In this document: positions 52,404-61,023 of the stretch, piece after piece | Layout: every line of letters starts with the position of its first letter | How positions within the stretch are numbered: position 1 is the stretch's first letter | Assembly (NCBI RefSeq): GCF_020447105.2 | Contig: NZ_CP096184.1 | Coordinates: 2,666,001-2,730,000, forward strand | DNA: 64,000 nt | Direction: 5' to 3' | Source: Demequina sp. TMPB413 | GTDB taxonomy: Bacteria > Actinomycetota > Actinomycetes > Actinomycetales > Demequinaceae | Notes under the pieces: model-generated | The model's database searches: none | What the model was told of the DNA's origin: nothing | The model's input: only the letters and a program-made list of their open reading frames with translations | Position numbers and translations under genes: made by a program

Positions 52404-52547
52404 GGCATTCCACTTGCTCTGGTTGGCCGCTGGGTTTGTCTTGCCAACCTACTACCCAGTGGCGTTGGGCGACCGGGGGGGCTGGTGCAGTGATTGGTGA
52501 CAACTGACTTCTGGGATCCGGGCGGGTCCTGGTGGAAGGATGTTGTC

Positions 52548-52847
52548 ATGTCTAGAGCTTTTCCTGAGGAGTTTCGCCGTGACGTGGTCGCGGTCGCGCG
52601 GCGCCGTGAGGCGCCGCAGAAACAGATCGCCGAGGACTTCGGGATCTCTCATGCGACGTTGTCGAACTGGTTGCGTCAAGCCGATGTCGAAGACGGTGAG
52701 AAGCCAGGGGTGACCCGTGAGCAGGCGCAAGAGGTGCGGGAGCTGCGTCGGCGGAACCGGCTTCTCGAGCAAGAGAATGAGGTGTTGCGTCGTGCGGCAG
52801 CGTACTTGTCGCAGGCCAACCTCAGGCTCGGTGGCCACCCAAAATGA
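52548..52847 (+). CDS. IS3-family transposase OrfA
   Basis: A 99-residue helix-turn-helix protein: FPEEFRRDVVAVARRREAPQKQIAEDFGISHATLSNWL, then a leucine-zipper-like RELRRRNRLLEQENEVLRRAAAYLSQ. It binds the IS ends and dimerises. GGAAGG lies upstream of the ATG. Its end overlaps orfB by 4 bp (CCCAAAATGA), where frameshifting or coupling can give the OrfAB fusion that carries out transposition. Confidence 0.92.
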   Translation: MSRAFPEEFRRDVVAVARRREAPQKQIAEDFGISHATLSNWLRQADVEDGEKPGVTREQAQEVRELRRRNRLLEQENEVLRRAAAYLSQANLRLGGHPK

Positions 52848-53719
52848 TCTACCCGCTCGTCCGCGAGTTGGCCGTGGACGGCGTGCCCGTCACGGTGACG
52901 TGCCGGGTGCTCAAGATCGCACGTCAACCGTACTACCGGTGGCTCAGTGACCCGGTGACAGCGCTGGAGTGGGTGCAGGCGCATCGGATGAATGCGCTCG
53001 TTGATGCTCACCGCGAGGACCCTGAGTTTGGTTACCGGTTCCTTGGCGACGAGGCCGAGGTCGCGGGGTGGCCGATGGCGCGCAGAACCGCGTGGTCACT
53101 GTCCGCTCAGGCGGGCCTGGTGTCGGCCACACAGCGACGCAAACGGGGCAAGGCCACCAAGGCCGGCCCGCCCGTGTTCGACGACTTCGTGAGGCGCATC
53201 TTCAGGGCCGACCGCCCGAACCAGGTGTGGCTCACGGACATCACGGAACACCAAACGGGTGAAGGCAAGCTCTACCTTTGCGCGGTCAAAGACCTGTATT
53301 CCAACCGCATCGTGGGCTACTCGATCGGTGACCGCATGCCAGCCCAGTTGGCCGTGAGCGCCCTGAACAACGCCGTCGCTTCCCGCGGCGACGTCACCGG
53401 ATGCGTCCTGCATGCCGACCGTGGATCCCAATTCAGGTCCCGGAAGATGGGCCACGCACTGAACCGTCACCACATGGTCGGATCCATGGGTCGCGTCGGC
53501 GCTGCCGGGGATAACGCCGCAATGGAATCGTTCTTCAGCCTGCTCCAAAAGAACGTGCTGAACAGGCAACGGTGGGACACCCGCCAAGAGCTCCGCATCG
53601 CGATCGTGACCTGGATCGAACGGACCTACCACCGGCGCCGCCGCCAAGACCGGCTCGGACGCTTGACCCCCATCGAGTACGAGACCATCATGAACACACC
53701 ACTGGCCCTCGCGGCCTAA
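52844..53719 (+). CDS. IS3-family transposase OrfB (DDE integrase)
   Basis: A 291-residue DDE transposase. N-terminal HTH_21 region (HRMNALVDAHREDPEFGYR). Catalytic Asp in NQVWLTDITEHQTGEGKLYL, second Asp in CVLHADRGSQFRS, and Glu in GAAGDNAAMESFFSLLQKN. The C-terminal TYHRRRRQDRLGRLTPIEYE is standard. No frame damage, so the element could still move. Confidence 0.94.
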   Translation: MIYPLVRELAVDGVPVTVTCRVLKIARQPYYRWLSDPVTALEWVQAHRMNALVDAHREDPEFGYRFLGDEAEVAGWPMARRTAWSLSAQAGLVSATQRRKRGKATKAGPPVFDDFVRRIFRADRPNQVWLTDITEHQTGEGKLYLCAVKDLYSNRIVGYSIGDRMPAQLAVSALNNAVASRGDVTGCVLHADRGSQFRSRKMGHALNRHHMVGSMGRVGAAGDNAAMESFFSLLQKNVLNRQRWDTRQELRIAIVTWIERTYHRRRRQDRLGRLTPIEYETIMNTPLALAA

Positions 53720-53799
53720 ACCGAACTGTCACCAGTTCCTGCACCAGCCCCGGGCCTGTAGTGGACAGAGTCGCAATTCGTGCACCAAGTCGGCTCGAC

Positions 53800-54050
53800 C
53801 TAACCCATCGTCACGGTGAGCACGGCCCCGTCAACGAGCGCCTCGACGGGCACGAGTGCCCCCCGCTTGCCCTCGTCGTCCAGGGCTGCAACCTCCACCC
53901 CGTCGATGGTGACGGAGGAGACGCCGGTCGCCAGGCCGTCCACATTGACCACGTTGATCGTCAGGTTCATCCCGCGGAAGCGGCGGGTCACGGCGAAGCC
54001 GTCCCAGCCTTCGGGCAGGCACGGGTCAATGCGCAACCCGGACAGCCGGG
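53800..54050 (-). pseudogene. Duplicated 3' end of a GH94 phosphorylase gene
   Basis: The last 84 or so codons of the gene at 56749-59205 reappear here: LSGLRIDPCLPEGWDGFAVT, then RRFRGMNLTINVVNVDGLAT and ending GAVLTVTMG. DNA identity with the intact copy is high, roughly five bases in six by eye. Similarity stops just before LSGLR. It has no start and is in the same orientation as the full gene. The three-gene cassette lies between the two copies, the layout left by insertion at a gene's 3' end. Confidence 0.85.
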
Positions 54051-54191
54051 GCGGGATGTCGGCACGCGACGCAGGTGCCTTGGGAGCCGATTCTTGGACA
54101 AGCCCGCGGCCAACCCACCGCGAACCGTGCTAAATTCGTGATTAAGAACCGTTTTGCGCAAGCCGCTGCCACGTTTTACACAGGAGTCGAG

Positions 54192-54992
54192 ATGGTCCAA
54201 GAGCTCGCATTGCCGACACCGCTGGACGAACCGCTTGCGAACACACCGCTGAAGTTGGTCCTGGCGCAAGTTCGTCACGATCGAGCTCCGCAGGTTAGTG
54301 AGCCGAATACACTGCTTGCGGTACAGCGCGCACTCGATGAGTGGTTCGTTGAAGCCATGCCTTTTGAACAGCAGGACTTCAACTTCACAGCGGGACCGGG
54401 TGGGGCGACCGCTACGAATGCCGATCGCCACGTGGGTTGGCAGCTGAAGTCGTCTGATGGCAGTTGGATCGTCACGCTGCAACCTGACTTCTTCTCAATC
54501 GAAACCCGTGACTACACTGGCTGGGCCACGTTTATTGAACGTTTTCGGGCGCTTTCCGGCGTTGTGTCAGAAACCTACGCACCTAAAGTTGAGCATCGTT
54601 TAGGTCTCCGGTTTGTGGACGAGATCTCTTCGGCGGACAGACGAAGTGCCTCGGACTGGTCCGGGAGGATCCGCCCTGAAGTGCTCGGGTTGCTAAACGA
54701 CAAGGACTTTGGGCAGTCGGTTCGTGCATCGCAACAGGTCGTCGAGCTCCAGGGCCCCAACGACACTCGAGTTATCTTCCGTCACGGATTTGAGCCAGCA
54801 AGCGGCCAGCGGTCCGGTTCGACGTACAGGCTTGACCACGACTGTTTCCGTCAACGAACCCTTCCATTCGACACAGATAGCTTGATGGGTGCGCTCGAGT
54901 CGCTACATACGCTTGCGTTGCAGGTCTTTCAGAAGGCAATCACGCCCGAACTCTATGCGGAGCTAAAGGGTGATGAGGTGCATGCGTCATGA
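54192..54992 (+). CDS. TIGR04255-like protein, first gene of an uncharacterised cassette
   Basis: A 266-residue protein. It begins MVQELALPTPLDEPLANTPL, then GWQLKSSDGSWIVTLQPDFFSIETRDYTGWATFIERF, YAPKVEHRLGLRFVDEIS and TYRLDHDCFRQ. The WxL..D..xxxTLxPxxxSLEThxYxxW pattern is that of the TIGR04255 family, whose members often lie in mobile regions; function unknown. AGGAG precedes the ATG at 54192. The stop overlaps the next start (ATGA). Base composition is lower in GC than that of its neighbours. Confidence 0.75.
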   Translation: MVQELALPTPLDEPLANTPLKLVLAQVRHDRAPQVSEPNTLLAVQRALDEWFVEAMPFEQQDFNFTAGPGGATATNADRHVGWQLKSSDGSWIVTLQPDFFSIETRDYTGWATFIERFRALSGVVSETYAPKVEHRLGLRFVDEISSADRRSASDWSGRIRPEVLGLLNDKDFGQSVRASQQVVELQGPNDTRVIFRHGFEPASGQRSGSTYRLDHDCFRQRTLPFDTDSLMGALESLHTLALQVFQKAITPELYAELKGDEVHAS

Positions 54993-55825
54993 CTGAGACC
55001 GGTCCGGTTAGCACCGCAGATGCGGTAGCGCCGATGGTAACCGCCGATGCCACCGAGTTCGCAGTGCTGCATGCCAGGGTTCCGAGTGTGCTTTCACTGG
55101 CCGGGCCACTGTCAACTTCGGCTGAATCTCTCTGGTGGTTCGGTGGGGTGAACGCTTGGAGGTCTGTGTCATCCAGTCTATTCTCCGAGACGTCGTCCGG
55201 TGACTTGGGTGAACGCCAGCTTTGGTGGAGTTCGATACTCATCGACGCTCTGAGTTGCAGTACACAGCCTGCCGCGGACCATTCAAGTTCTACAGCTCAA
55301 CTCTCAACGAAGTCCGTAGCTGGAGATACGATTCCCGCGTCCATCGGGGACCGGCGCCTGTACGCGCTCGCGGCCATTGATCGCCTGCGCAGGTTGCTCA
55401 GAGCGACTCAGGCCGAAACCGCGGAGCTTGTGGGTGTCTCTCGACCAACATTGTGGCAGTGGACGAATGGCCGTACTCCTCAGGCAGGTACGTTGCGCCG
55501 AGTGCAGGAGGTCGCAACTGTCGTGGATATCCTTGCGGACGCTTTTGGGGGCGACGATGAGTTCTCGGTCGACCGAGTCCAGGGTGAACTCGCGCTGGGT
55601 TGTTCTCTGCTGGAGTTTCTGGCGCTAGACAATGGGCCATCGCAGATACTCGATCGCATCTTTGTGACGGAACGAAGGGACCGCCGGAGTCGGCACATGC
55701 CCTCCGCCGCCGAGGCCGTCGCGATGGGCTCGGAACTTGATCACCAGCTGAAACTCGAGCTTGGGTCGGTGCCCGAGCCCACAAGTCCTGTGAGGCCAGT
55801 GCGCCGCCTCGGAAGCATCGACTAG
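54989..55825 (+). CDS. Helix-turn-helix protein, second gene of the cassette
   Basis: A 278-residue protein. The N-terminal half is not recognised (ATEFAVLHARVPSVLSLAG, ESLWWFGGVNAWRSVSSSLF). At about residues 125-165 is a helix-turn-helix: AIDRLRRLLRATQAETAELVGVSRPTLWQWTNGRTPQ, of XRE-like form. A C-terminal helical part follows. The start overlaps the TIGR04255-like stop. It may be the regulator or antitoxin of the cassette. Confidence 0.75.
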   Translation: MTETGPVSTADAVAPMVTADATEFAVLHARVPSVLSLAGPLSTSAESLWWFGGVNAWRSVSSSLFSETSSGDLGERQLWWSSILIDALSCSTQPAADHSSSTAQLSTKSVAGDTIPASIGDRRLYALAAIDRLRRLLRATQAETAELVGVSRPTLWQWTNGRTPQAGTLRRVQEVATVVDILADAFGGDDEFSVDRVQGELALGCSLLEFLALDNGPSQILDRIFVTERRDRRSRHMPSAAEAVAMGSELDHQLKLELGSVPEPTSPVRPVRRLGSID

Positions 55826-55835
55826 GCGGTTCGCG

Positions 55836-56741
55836 GTGATCGATGGCAGGCTTCCAGCGTCCGGGGATGAGTGGCCTGCTGGCTTGCGGGAAACCCTCGC
55901 GGCGTTTGAACAGGGCCACCTTGTTGCGGGGGTTCCGTTCTTCTACTTTTCGCATCCCGAACTGCCGATATTCGCGCGCATGGGGGAAGTGGGTGATGGT
56001 CTGGTTTGGCACGCCGAGGAGTTTTCCTACGGGGCAATCGTGTCTCAGACCTGTGATTTGCGAGAAGAGGGAAGGAAGCAGCCCCGAAGAGCGTGGATCC
56101 ACGTGTGCCCTGTTTACCGTGCAGACGTCCCGGGCTCCGGAATCGACAAGAGTATGCAGGGGCATGTTAAGGCCGGACGGGTGGACTATCTGATGGAGGT
56201 CCCCAGTCTTGAGCAGGAGGGGTTCTGGGTTGCGGACCTGCGACTGGTGGTGCCGATCGAAAAGAGTTGGCTGCTTGGCAAGACGCCTATCGATGGATTT
56301 GCAGATGAGGCCGGACGCCGATCGATTGGTGAGCGTTTCGCTGCAATCCACAATAAGCCGGCGTTCGACGACCGCTTTGTCTCGACGGTCCAAACGCCGC
56401 TACTGGAGCAGCTTAGGGCGCTCGCCAAGGCCGACGACGCCCGGTACGAAGCAGTCACCAAAGACGTTTGGGCAGTTGCGGTCAGGAACGACAGACTCGT
56501 GGAGATGTCGATGGACGCTGTCCAGGTGTTTGTATTAAGTCATGAGCAGTTGAGCAACGAAGCCCAGGAGTTCTGGATTGAACAATCCGAAGATTGGTCG
56601 GAGTCGGCGCTAAGGTCGAACGATCAACACCTCATGCCTGTTCGCTTTGAGGTGTTAACAGAATTGTCTGCGGCAGACTTCTTGTCACTCCAGGTCGTGC
56701 CTCTTCGCGGCATGACCCCTCACCCATTGTGGGACTTGTAG
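55836..56741 (+). CDS. Unknown protein, third gene of the cassette
   Basis: A 301-residue protein with a GTG start 10 bp after the previous stop, and AGGCGG before it. Features: LVAGVPFFYFSHPELPIFAR, then GAIVSQTCDLREEGRKQPRR with a Cys-Asp pair, WIHVCPVYRADV, VPSLEQEGFWVADLRLVVPIEKSWLL, and a C-terminal LQVVPLRGMTPHPLWDL. No membrane segment. No family recognised. It ends 7 bp from the GH94 stop on the other strand. Expected to work with the two upstream genes. Confidence 0.7.
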   Translation: MIDGRLPASGDEWPAGLRETLAAFEQGHLVAGVPFFYFSHPELPIFARMGEVGDGLVWHAEEFSYGAIVSQTCDLREEGRKQPRRAWIHVCPVYRADVPGSGIDKSMQGHVKAGRVDYLMEVPSLEQEGFWVADLRLVVPIEKSWLLGKTPIDGFADEAGRRSIGERFAAIHNKPAFDDRFVSTVQTPLLEQLRALAKADDARYEAVTKDVWAVAVRNDRLVEMSMDAVQVFVLSHEQLSNEAQEFWIEQSEDWSESALRSNDQHLMPVRFEVLTELSAADFLSLQVVPLRGMTPHPLWDL

Positions 56742-56748
56742 CCGTCTC

Positions 56749-59205
56749 TCAGCCCATCGTGACCGTGAGCACGGCCCCGTCCGACAGCGCGCCAACCGGC
56801 ACCAAAGCGCCGCGCTTGCCCTCGTCGTCGTCCGAAGCAACCTCCACACCGTCGATGGTGACGGACGAGACGCCGGTGGCCAGCCCGTCGACGTTGACCA
56901 CGTTGATCGTCAGATCCATCCCGCGGAACCGGCGCGTCACCTGATAGCCGCCCCAGCCTTCGGGAAGACACGGGTCAATCCGCAGCCCGGACAGCTCGGG
57001 CCGGACGCCCAAGATGTACTGGGTCACGCCCACGTAGGACCACGATGCGGTGCCGGTCAGCCACGGGTTGCGGGCCTGGCCAAAGCGCGGGGACTCGGGG
57101 CCGTGGGTGAACTGGCAGTACACGTAGGGCTCGACCTGGTGGAGTTCGGCCTGGTCGTTGTACTTGGCGGGCAGGAACCCGCGGTAGTACTCGTAGGCAC
57201 GGTCGCCGCGGCCCAGGATGCCCTCGGCGACGATGGTCCACGAGTTCGCGTGGCAGAAGATGCCGCCGTTTTCCTTGTGGCCCACGGGGAACACCAACAG
57301 GGACAGGCCGACGCCGGGAACCTCCTTGGTATGCGCGGGGGCACACAGGGCCACGCCGTGTTCGGTGGACAGTCGCTCATAGACAGAGTCCATCGCGCCG
57401 ATGGCGCGGGCCTCCGGAACGGTCTGCGAGATTGCGGCCCACACGTTGGGCTCCAGGTAGATCTGGCCCTCATCCAGAGCCTTGGAACCCAGCTTGGCGC
57501 CGGTCGAGGAGATGCCGCGGATGTACCAGCCGCCGTCCCACGAGTTTTCAAGGACGACTTCGAGGTCCGCCAAAACGCCCCGCGCCCATGCCGCATCGTC
57601 GTCGCGACCGGTCTGCTCGGCGAGCTCCGCGATGACGCGCACGCCGTTGGCCATCAGGAAGGTGGAGAACATCGATTCGCCCGTGGTGCCGAACTGCAGG
57701 CAGTCGTTCCAGTCCGCCTGCAACCCCTGCACCAGGCCGTTGTTTCCCAAGTGGTTCAGTGAGAACTGGATGGCCTGCTTGAGGTGCTCGAACACCGTGG
57801 CCGAGCCGTGGTCGGCGTACGGCAGCACGGTGTCGAGGTAGCCGGTGTCGCCCGTCTCGTACACAAAGTTCGCCACGGTGATGGGTAGCCACAACGGGTC
57901 GTCCGAGCGGTACTGCTCCAGCGTCGGCGTGGCCTCGTGGCCCGGCCGATGCGTCAACGGCTTCACGAGCGGCATGGCACCGCCCTCTTCGGTTTGCCCG
58001 GTGAGGATCATGTCGAGGCGCTCGCGGACGGCGTCTGGGATCGCGTGAATCACCGCGAGCATGTCCTGCACCGTGTCGCGGTAGCCCAGGCCGTCACGGT
58101 CGCCGGCCTCGATCAGGCTCACGCCGCGCGACCAGTTGAACGTCATGTGCGTCTGGTACGCGTGCCACACGTTGATCATCGAGTTCATCTGCTCGTCGGG
58201 GGTAGCCACCTGCAGAGGCGCCAAGAACTCCCGCCACTCCTCGCGGATCGCCGCAAGCTCGCGCTCCACCGCCTCGGGCGTGCCAAACTCCGCCATGATC
58301 TCCCGGCCCGGGCGCACGGCCACGCCGTCGGCGTCCTCCCACTCGGCATCGGGCGCGCCCACGCCCATCATGTAAATCACGTGACGCGTCTCGCCGGGCT
58401 CAAGTTCGAGCGTGGCCTGGATCGAGGAGCAGGCGTTGTCGCCCGTCGCCTCGGAACCGGAGCAGTGCCCGCGCTCCACGGCCATCGGCGCCGACTGCGT
58501 GCGGTAGTCGCCCAGGAACGCGTCGCGGTCCGTGTCGAAGCCCGCCACATCGGCGCCCGCCATGCCGAACCACAGCTCGGACGTGTGATCGCGCGTCGAG
58601 TTGGTCCGGTGGATCATCCCGTCCTTCATGCGGCACACCACCACGTACTGCGAATACTGAAGGTTCTCCAGGTCCTGGCGGTAGTTCCACTCGTTGGACA
58701 GCTCGGCGTAGGAGAACAGGGAGACGGTGCGCGGCTTGGCGGTGGTGTTGGTGACCTTGACCGACCAGTACTCGAACGCCTGGCCCTGCGGGATGAAGAA
58801 CGTCGCCTCGGAGTCGATGCCCCTATAGGAGGAGTGGAAGATCGAATAGCCCAAGCCATGGCGCACGGACGACGCCTGGGTAGGGTTGCCGGCAGCGTCG
58901 GCGTCGTCCCCATCCCGGCCCTGCAACGGCTTGCCCACGGGCTGCCAGGACGCGGACCAGAAGTCGCCATCGGCATCGTCGCGAAGGTAGACAAAGCGGC
59001 CGGGCTCGTCTTGCGGCACGCCATTGAAGCGGAACCGCGTCACGCGCCCTGTGCCGCCGGACTTGTAGAAGGAATACCCGCCCGCGCCCTGCGTGATGAT
59101 CCCGCCGTACAGGCGAGACCCCAGATAGTTGGACCAGGACCGCGGAGTGTCCGGGCGCGTGATGACGTACTCACGCGCCGCGTCGTCGAAGTGGCCGTAC
59201 TGCAT
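56749..59205 (-). CDS. GH94 glycoside phosphorylase (cellobiose/chitobiose phosphorylase-like)
   Basis: An 818-residue cytoplasmic enzyme. It starts MQYGHFDDAAREYVITRPDT, then AGGYSFYKSGGTGRVTRFRFN, RFVYLRDDADGDFWS, and the catalytic Asp in LQADWNDCLQFG with GLGYRDTVQDML. GHKENGGIFCHANSW and NPWLTGTASW follow near the C-terminus. GH94 enzymes split a disaccharide with phosphate to a sugar 1-phosphate and a free sugar. The sequence lies between the cellobiose and diacetylchitobiose phosphorylases, so I leave the substrate open. GGAGG precedes the ATG at 59205. Confidence 0.9.
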   Translation of the reverse strand: MQYGHFDDAAREYVITRPDTPRSWSNYLGSRLYGGIITQGAGGYSFYKSGGTGRVTRFRFNGVPQDEPGRFVYLRDDADGDFWSASWQPVGKPLQGRDGDDADAAGNPTQASSVRHGLGYSIFHSSYRGIDSEATFFIPQGQAFEYWSVKVTNTTAKPRTVSLFSYAELSNEWNYRQDLENLQYSQYVVVCRMKDGMIHRTNSTRDHTSELWFGMAGADVAGFDTDRDAFLGDYRTQSAPMAVERGHCSGSEATGDNACSSIQATLELEPGETRHVIYMMGVGAPDAEWEDADGVAVRPGREIMAEFGTPEAVERELAAIREEWREFLAPLQVATPDEQMNSMINVWHAYQTHMTFNWSRGVSLIEAGDRDGLGYRDTVQDMLAVIHAIPDAVRERLDMILTGQTEEGGAMPLVKPLTHRPGHEATPTLEQYRSDDPLWLPITVANFVYETGDTGYLDTVLPYADHGSATVFEHLKQAIQFSLNHLGNNGLVQGLQADWNDCLQFGTTGESMFSTFLMANGVRVIAELAEQTGRDDDAAWARGVLADLEVVLENSWDGGWYIRGISSTGAKLGSKALDEGQIYLEPNVWAAISQTVPEARAIGAMDSVYERLSTEHGVALCAPAHTKEVPGVGLSLLVFPVGHKENGGIFCHANSWTIVAEGILGRGDRAYEYYRGFLPAKYNDQAELHQVEPYVYCQFTHGPESPRFGQARNPWLTGTASWSYVGVTQYILGVRPELSGLRIDPCLPEGWGGYQVTRRFRGMDLTINVVNVDGLATGVSSVTIDGVEVASDDDEGKRGALVPVGALSDGAVLTVTMG

Positions 59206-59330
59206 GGGAATCCTCCGGGAAGGTGATGCCAATGTGGTCCCTCCCGCGCGGCGCCGATGCAGCCCTGGGAGAGCGCTCACAAGCCTAGCGCCCGAATGTG
59301 ACCGGGCAGTTGCTCGGTGGCGCGGTGCGA

Positions 59331-60170
59331 CTAGTCCCCGGAGAGTTCCACCGCGAGTTCGCGGGCGCGGCGGTCGGCGGCCGCCAACCCCACGGCTACG
59401 GTGGTTTGCAAGCCGGCGTGGCTCATCGCCTCGAGCGCGGCGAGAGTGGTGCCGCCCTTCGAGGACACGCGTGCGCGCAGCTCGCCGGGCGTTGCGCCCG
59501 AACTCTCCAGCAGACGGCCAGCGCCGATCAGAGTCTGCTTGGCGAGGGCCTCGGCCACATCGCGGTCCAGGCCTTGGGTGATCCCGGCCTCGATCATCGC
59601 CTCGACGAACGCGTAGAAGTACGCGGGGCCGGACCCGGACACCGTGCTCACCGCGTTGATGTCGCCCTCGTCCACCGTCACCACAAGTCCCGTCGCCGCG
59701 AGCACTCGCGCCGCCACCGCAAGGTGTGCGTCCGTGGCCGATGCGCCCGCGGCGATGGCGGTAGCGCCGAAGCCGACCAGGGCGGGAGTGTTGGGCATAG
59801 CCCGCACCACGGGCGTCCCCGCGGGAAGCCGCGCCTCGTAAAACGAGGCGGGCAGTCCCGCTGCCACCGTCAGCAGCATGCTGCCCGGCTTCACGTGCGG
59901 GCCGAATTCGGCGAGCACCTCGGCCGCGTCTTGAGGCTTGACGGCAAACACAATCACGTCCGCGCCCGCCGCCGCCTCCGCCAGGCTGGTGGTCGTCATG
60001 AGCTCGTGGGCCGCCGCGAGGTCCGCGAGGGTCTCGGTGCTCTTGTCGGCCACTGTCACCGACTCGGCGGACCAGCCGCCATTGCGGACGCCGGCGGCGA
60101 TGGCGCCGCCCATGACTCCGCCGCCGATGATGGCGACCGTGGACGAGGGTGCGGTTGCGATGTCAGTCAT
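59331..60170 (-). CDS. proC: Pyrroline-5-carboxylate reductase
   Basis: A 279-residue enzyme that reduces pyrroline 5-carboxylate to proline using NAD(P)H. The Rossmann loop reads TVAIIGGGVMGGAIAAGVRNGG. VIVFAVKPQDAAEVLAEFGPHV, LPAGTPVVRAMPNTPALVGFGATAI and the C-terminal SGSGPAYFYAFVEAMIEAGITQGL and RVSSKGGTTLAALEAM match the family. It is the last gene of the run of minus-strand genes and lies 106 bp from the ABC permease. Confidence 0.96.
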   Translation of the reverse strand: MTDIATAPSSTVAIIGGGVMGGAIAAGVRNGGWSAESVTVADKSTETLADLAAAHELMTTTSLAEAAAGADVIVFAVKPQDAAEVLAEFGPHVKPGSMLLTVAAGLPASFYEARLPAGTPVVRAMPNTPALVGFGATAIAAGASATDAHLAVAARVLAATGLVVTVDEGDINAVSTVSGSGPAYFYAFVEAMIEAGITQGLDRDVAEALAKQTLIGAGRLLESSGATPGELRARVSSKGGTTLAALEAMSHAGLQTTVAVGLAAADRRARELAVELSGD

Positions 60171-60210
60171 GCCCCCAGGCTATCGGGCAGCGCCGACTTT
60201 GCAGAGGGGC

Positions 60211-60273
60211 GGTGCGTGAGTGCCCCGCAGGATGGTGCTAGCAGGTGCGGAGGGTGCGTGAGTGCCCCGCAGG
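60211..60273. repeat. 21-bp direct repeat between the permease and proC
   Basis: A perfect 21-bp repeat beginning GGTGCGTGAGTGCCCCGC occurs at 60211-60231 and 60253-60273, a period of 42 bp. It fills most of the gap between the ABC permease stop and the proC start. Function unknown; it could be a dispersed repeat or a regulator site. Confidence 0.75.
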
Positions 60274-60276
60274 GAG

Positions 60277-61023
60277 TCAGTCGGTGCGGCGGCGCAGCGT
60301 CATCGCGCCCAGCACCAGCGAGCCAGCGATGAACGCCACCAGGATGGCGACAGGGCCCCAGATCCCGTCCCCGTTGCCCGCAAGTACCTCGTTGACCCCA
60401 TCGATCGAGTAGCTGACGGGCAAGACGTTGGAGATGTACTCCAGCGCGACGGGCATATCGCTCCTGTTCACAAACAGCCCGGCGAGCAGCAACTGAGGGA
60501 TGATCACCAGCGGCATCATCTGCACGGCCTGGAACTCGGTGCGCGCTACGGCGGAAGCGAGCAGCCCAAGGGCGGTTCCTACGAGTGCGTCGAGCACCAT
60601 GATCAGACCGAGGCGCCACAGCCCCGTGGGAATCTCGAGCCCCAGCGGCCACACGGACCACGCCGTCATCGCGATGGCCTGGACCGTCGCGATCAGGCCA
60701 AAGGCGAGCGCGTAACCCAGGATGACGTCGGCCTTGCCCGTAGGGCCAACCATGAGGCGCTCCAGCGTGCCCGACTGACGCTCGCGCAGCATCGTGATGG
60801 ACGTGATGATGAACATCAAGATCAGGGGGAACAGGCCCATGATGCGGGGCCCGATGGTGTTGAAGATCGGCCCGGTGGGCGGCACGGGGGACTCGGAGAA
60901 GATGTACTGCAGCAGCCACGTGAGGCCCGTCGGAAGCACGATCAACATCGCAAGGGTGCGCGGGTCGCGGCGCAATTGGGTCAGGACCCGCTTGGCGGTG
61001 TTCCAGGTCAGCGCGAGGTTCAT
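60277..61023 (-). CDS. ABC-2 type exporter permease
   Basis: A 248-residue protein with six helices and a cytoplasmic N-terminus: LTQLRRDPRTLAMLIVLPTGLTWLL, ILMFIITSITMLRERQSGTLERLMVGPTGKADVILGYALA (the ABC-2 signature loop), MMPLVIIPQLLLAGLFVN. It pairs with the ATPase encoded just upstream (ATGA overlap), making an exporter of unknown substrate. A TetR regulator is encoded before the ATPase. Confidence 0.9.
   Translation of the reverse strand: MNLALTWNTAKRVLTQLRRDPRTLAMLIVLPTGLTWLLQYIFSESPVPPTGPIFNTIGPRIMGLFPLILMFIITSITMLRERQSGTLERLMVGPTGKADVILGYALAFGLIATVQAIAMTAWSVWPLGLEIPTGLWRLGLIMVLDALVGTALGLLASAVARTEFQAVQMMPLVIIPQLLLAGLFVNRSDMPVALEYISNVLPVSYSIDGVNEVLAGNGDGIWGPVAILVAFIAGSLVLGAMTLRRRTD

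Larger units (their letters stand above)
52478..53751 (+). mobile_element. IS3-family insertion sequence, intact
   Basis: Inverted repeats begin GGGGCTGGTGCAG at 52478 and end CTGCACCAGCCCC at 53751; further in both carry TTGGTGACA/ TGTCACCAG-type sequence. The flanks are GGG (52475-52477 and 53752-53754), a possible 3-bp target duplication. It holds overlapping orfA and orfB with all catalytic residues. It sits between the retron effector gene and the GH94 fragment. IS3 ends often begin TG; the inner TGGTGCAG (52483) is an alternative boundary. Confidence 0.88.

Noticed and set aside
52478..53751. CRISPR-like repeats or a phage remnant near the island
   Set aside because: Only the IS ends repeat. 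No spaced repeat array and no phage structural gene is visible in the window.
56729..59226. Plus-strand frames of 200-430 codons over the GH94 gene
   Set aside because: Shadow frames caused by high GC in third positions; rich in Arg, His and Gly with no motif.
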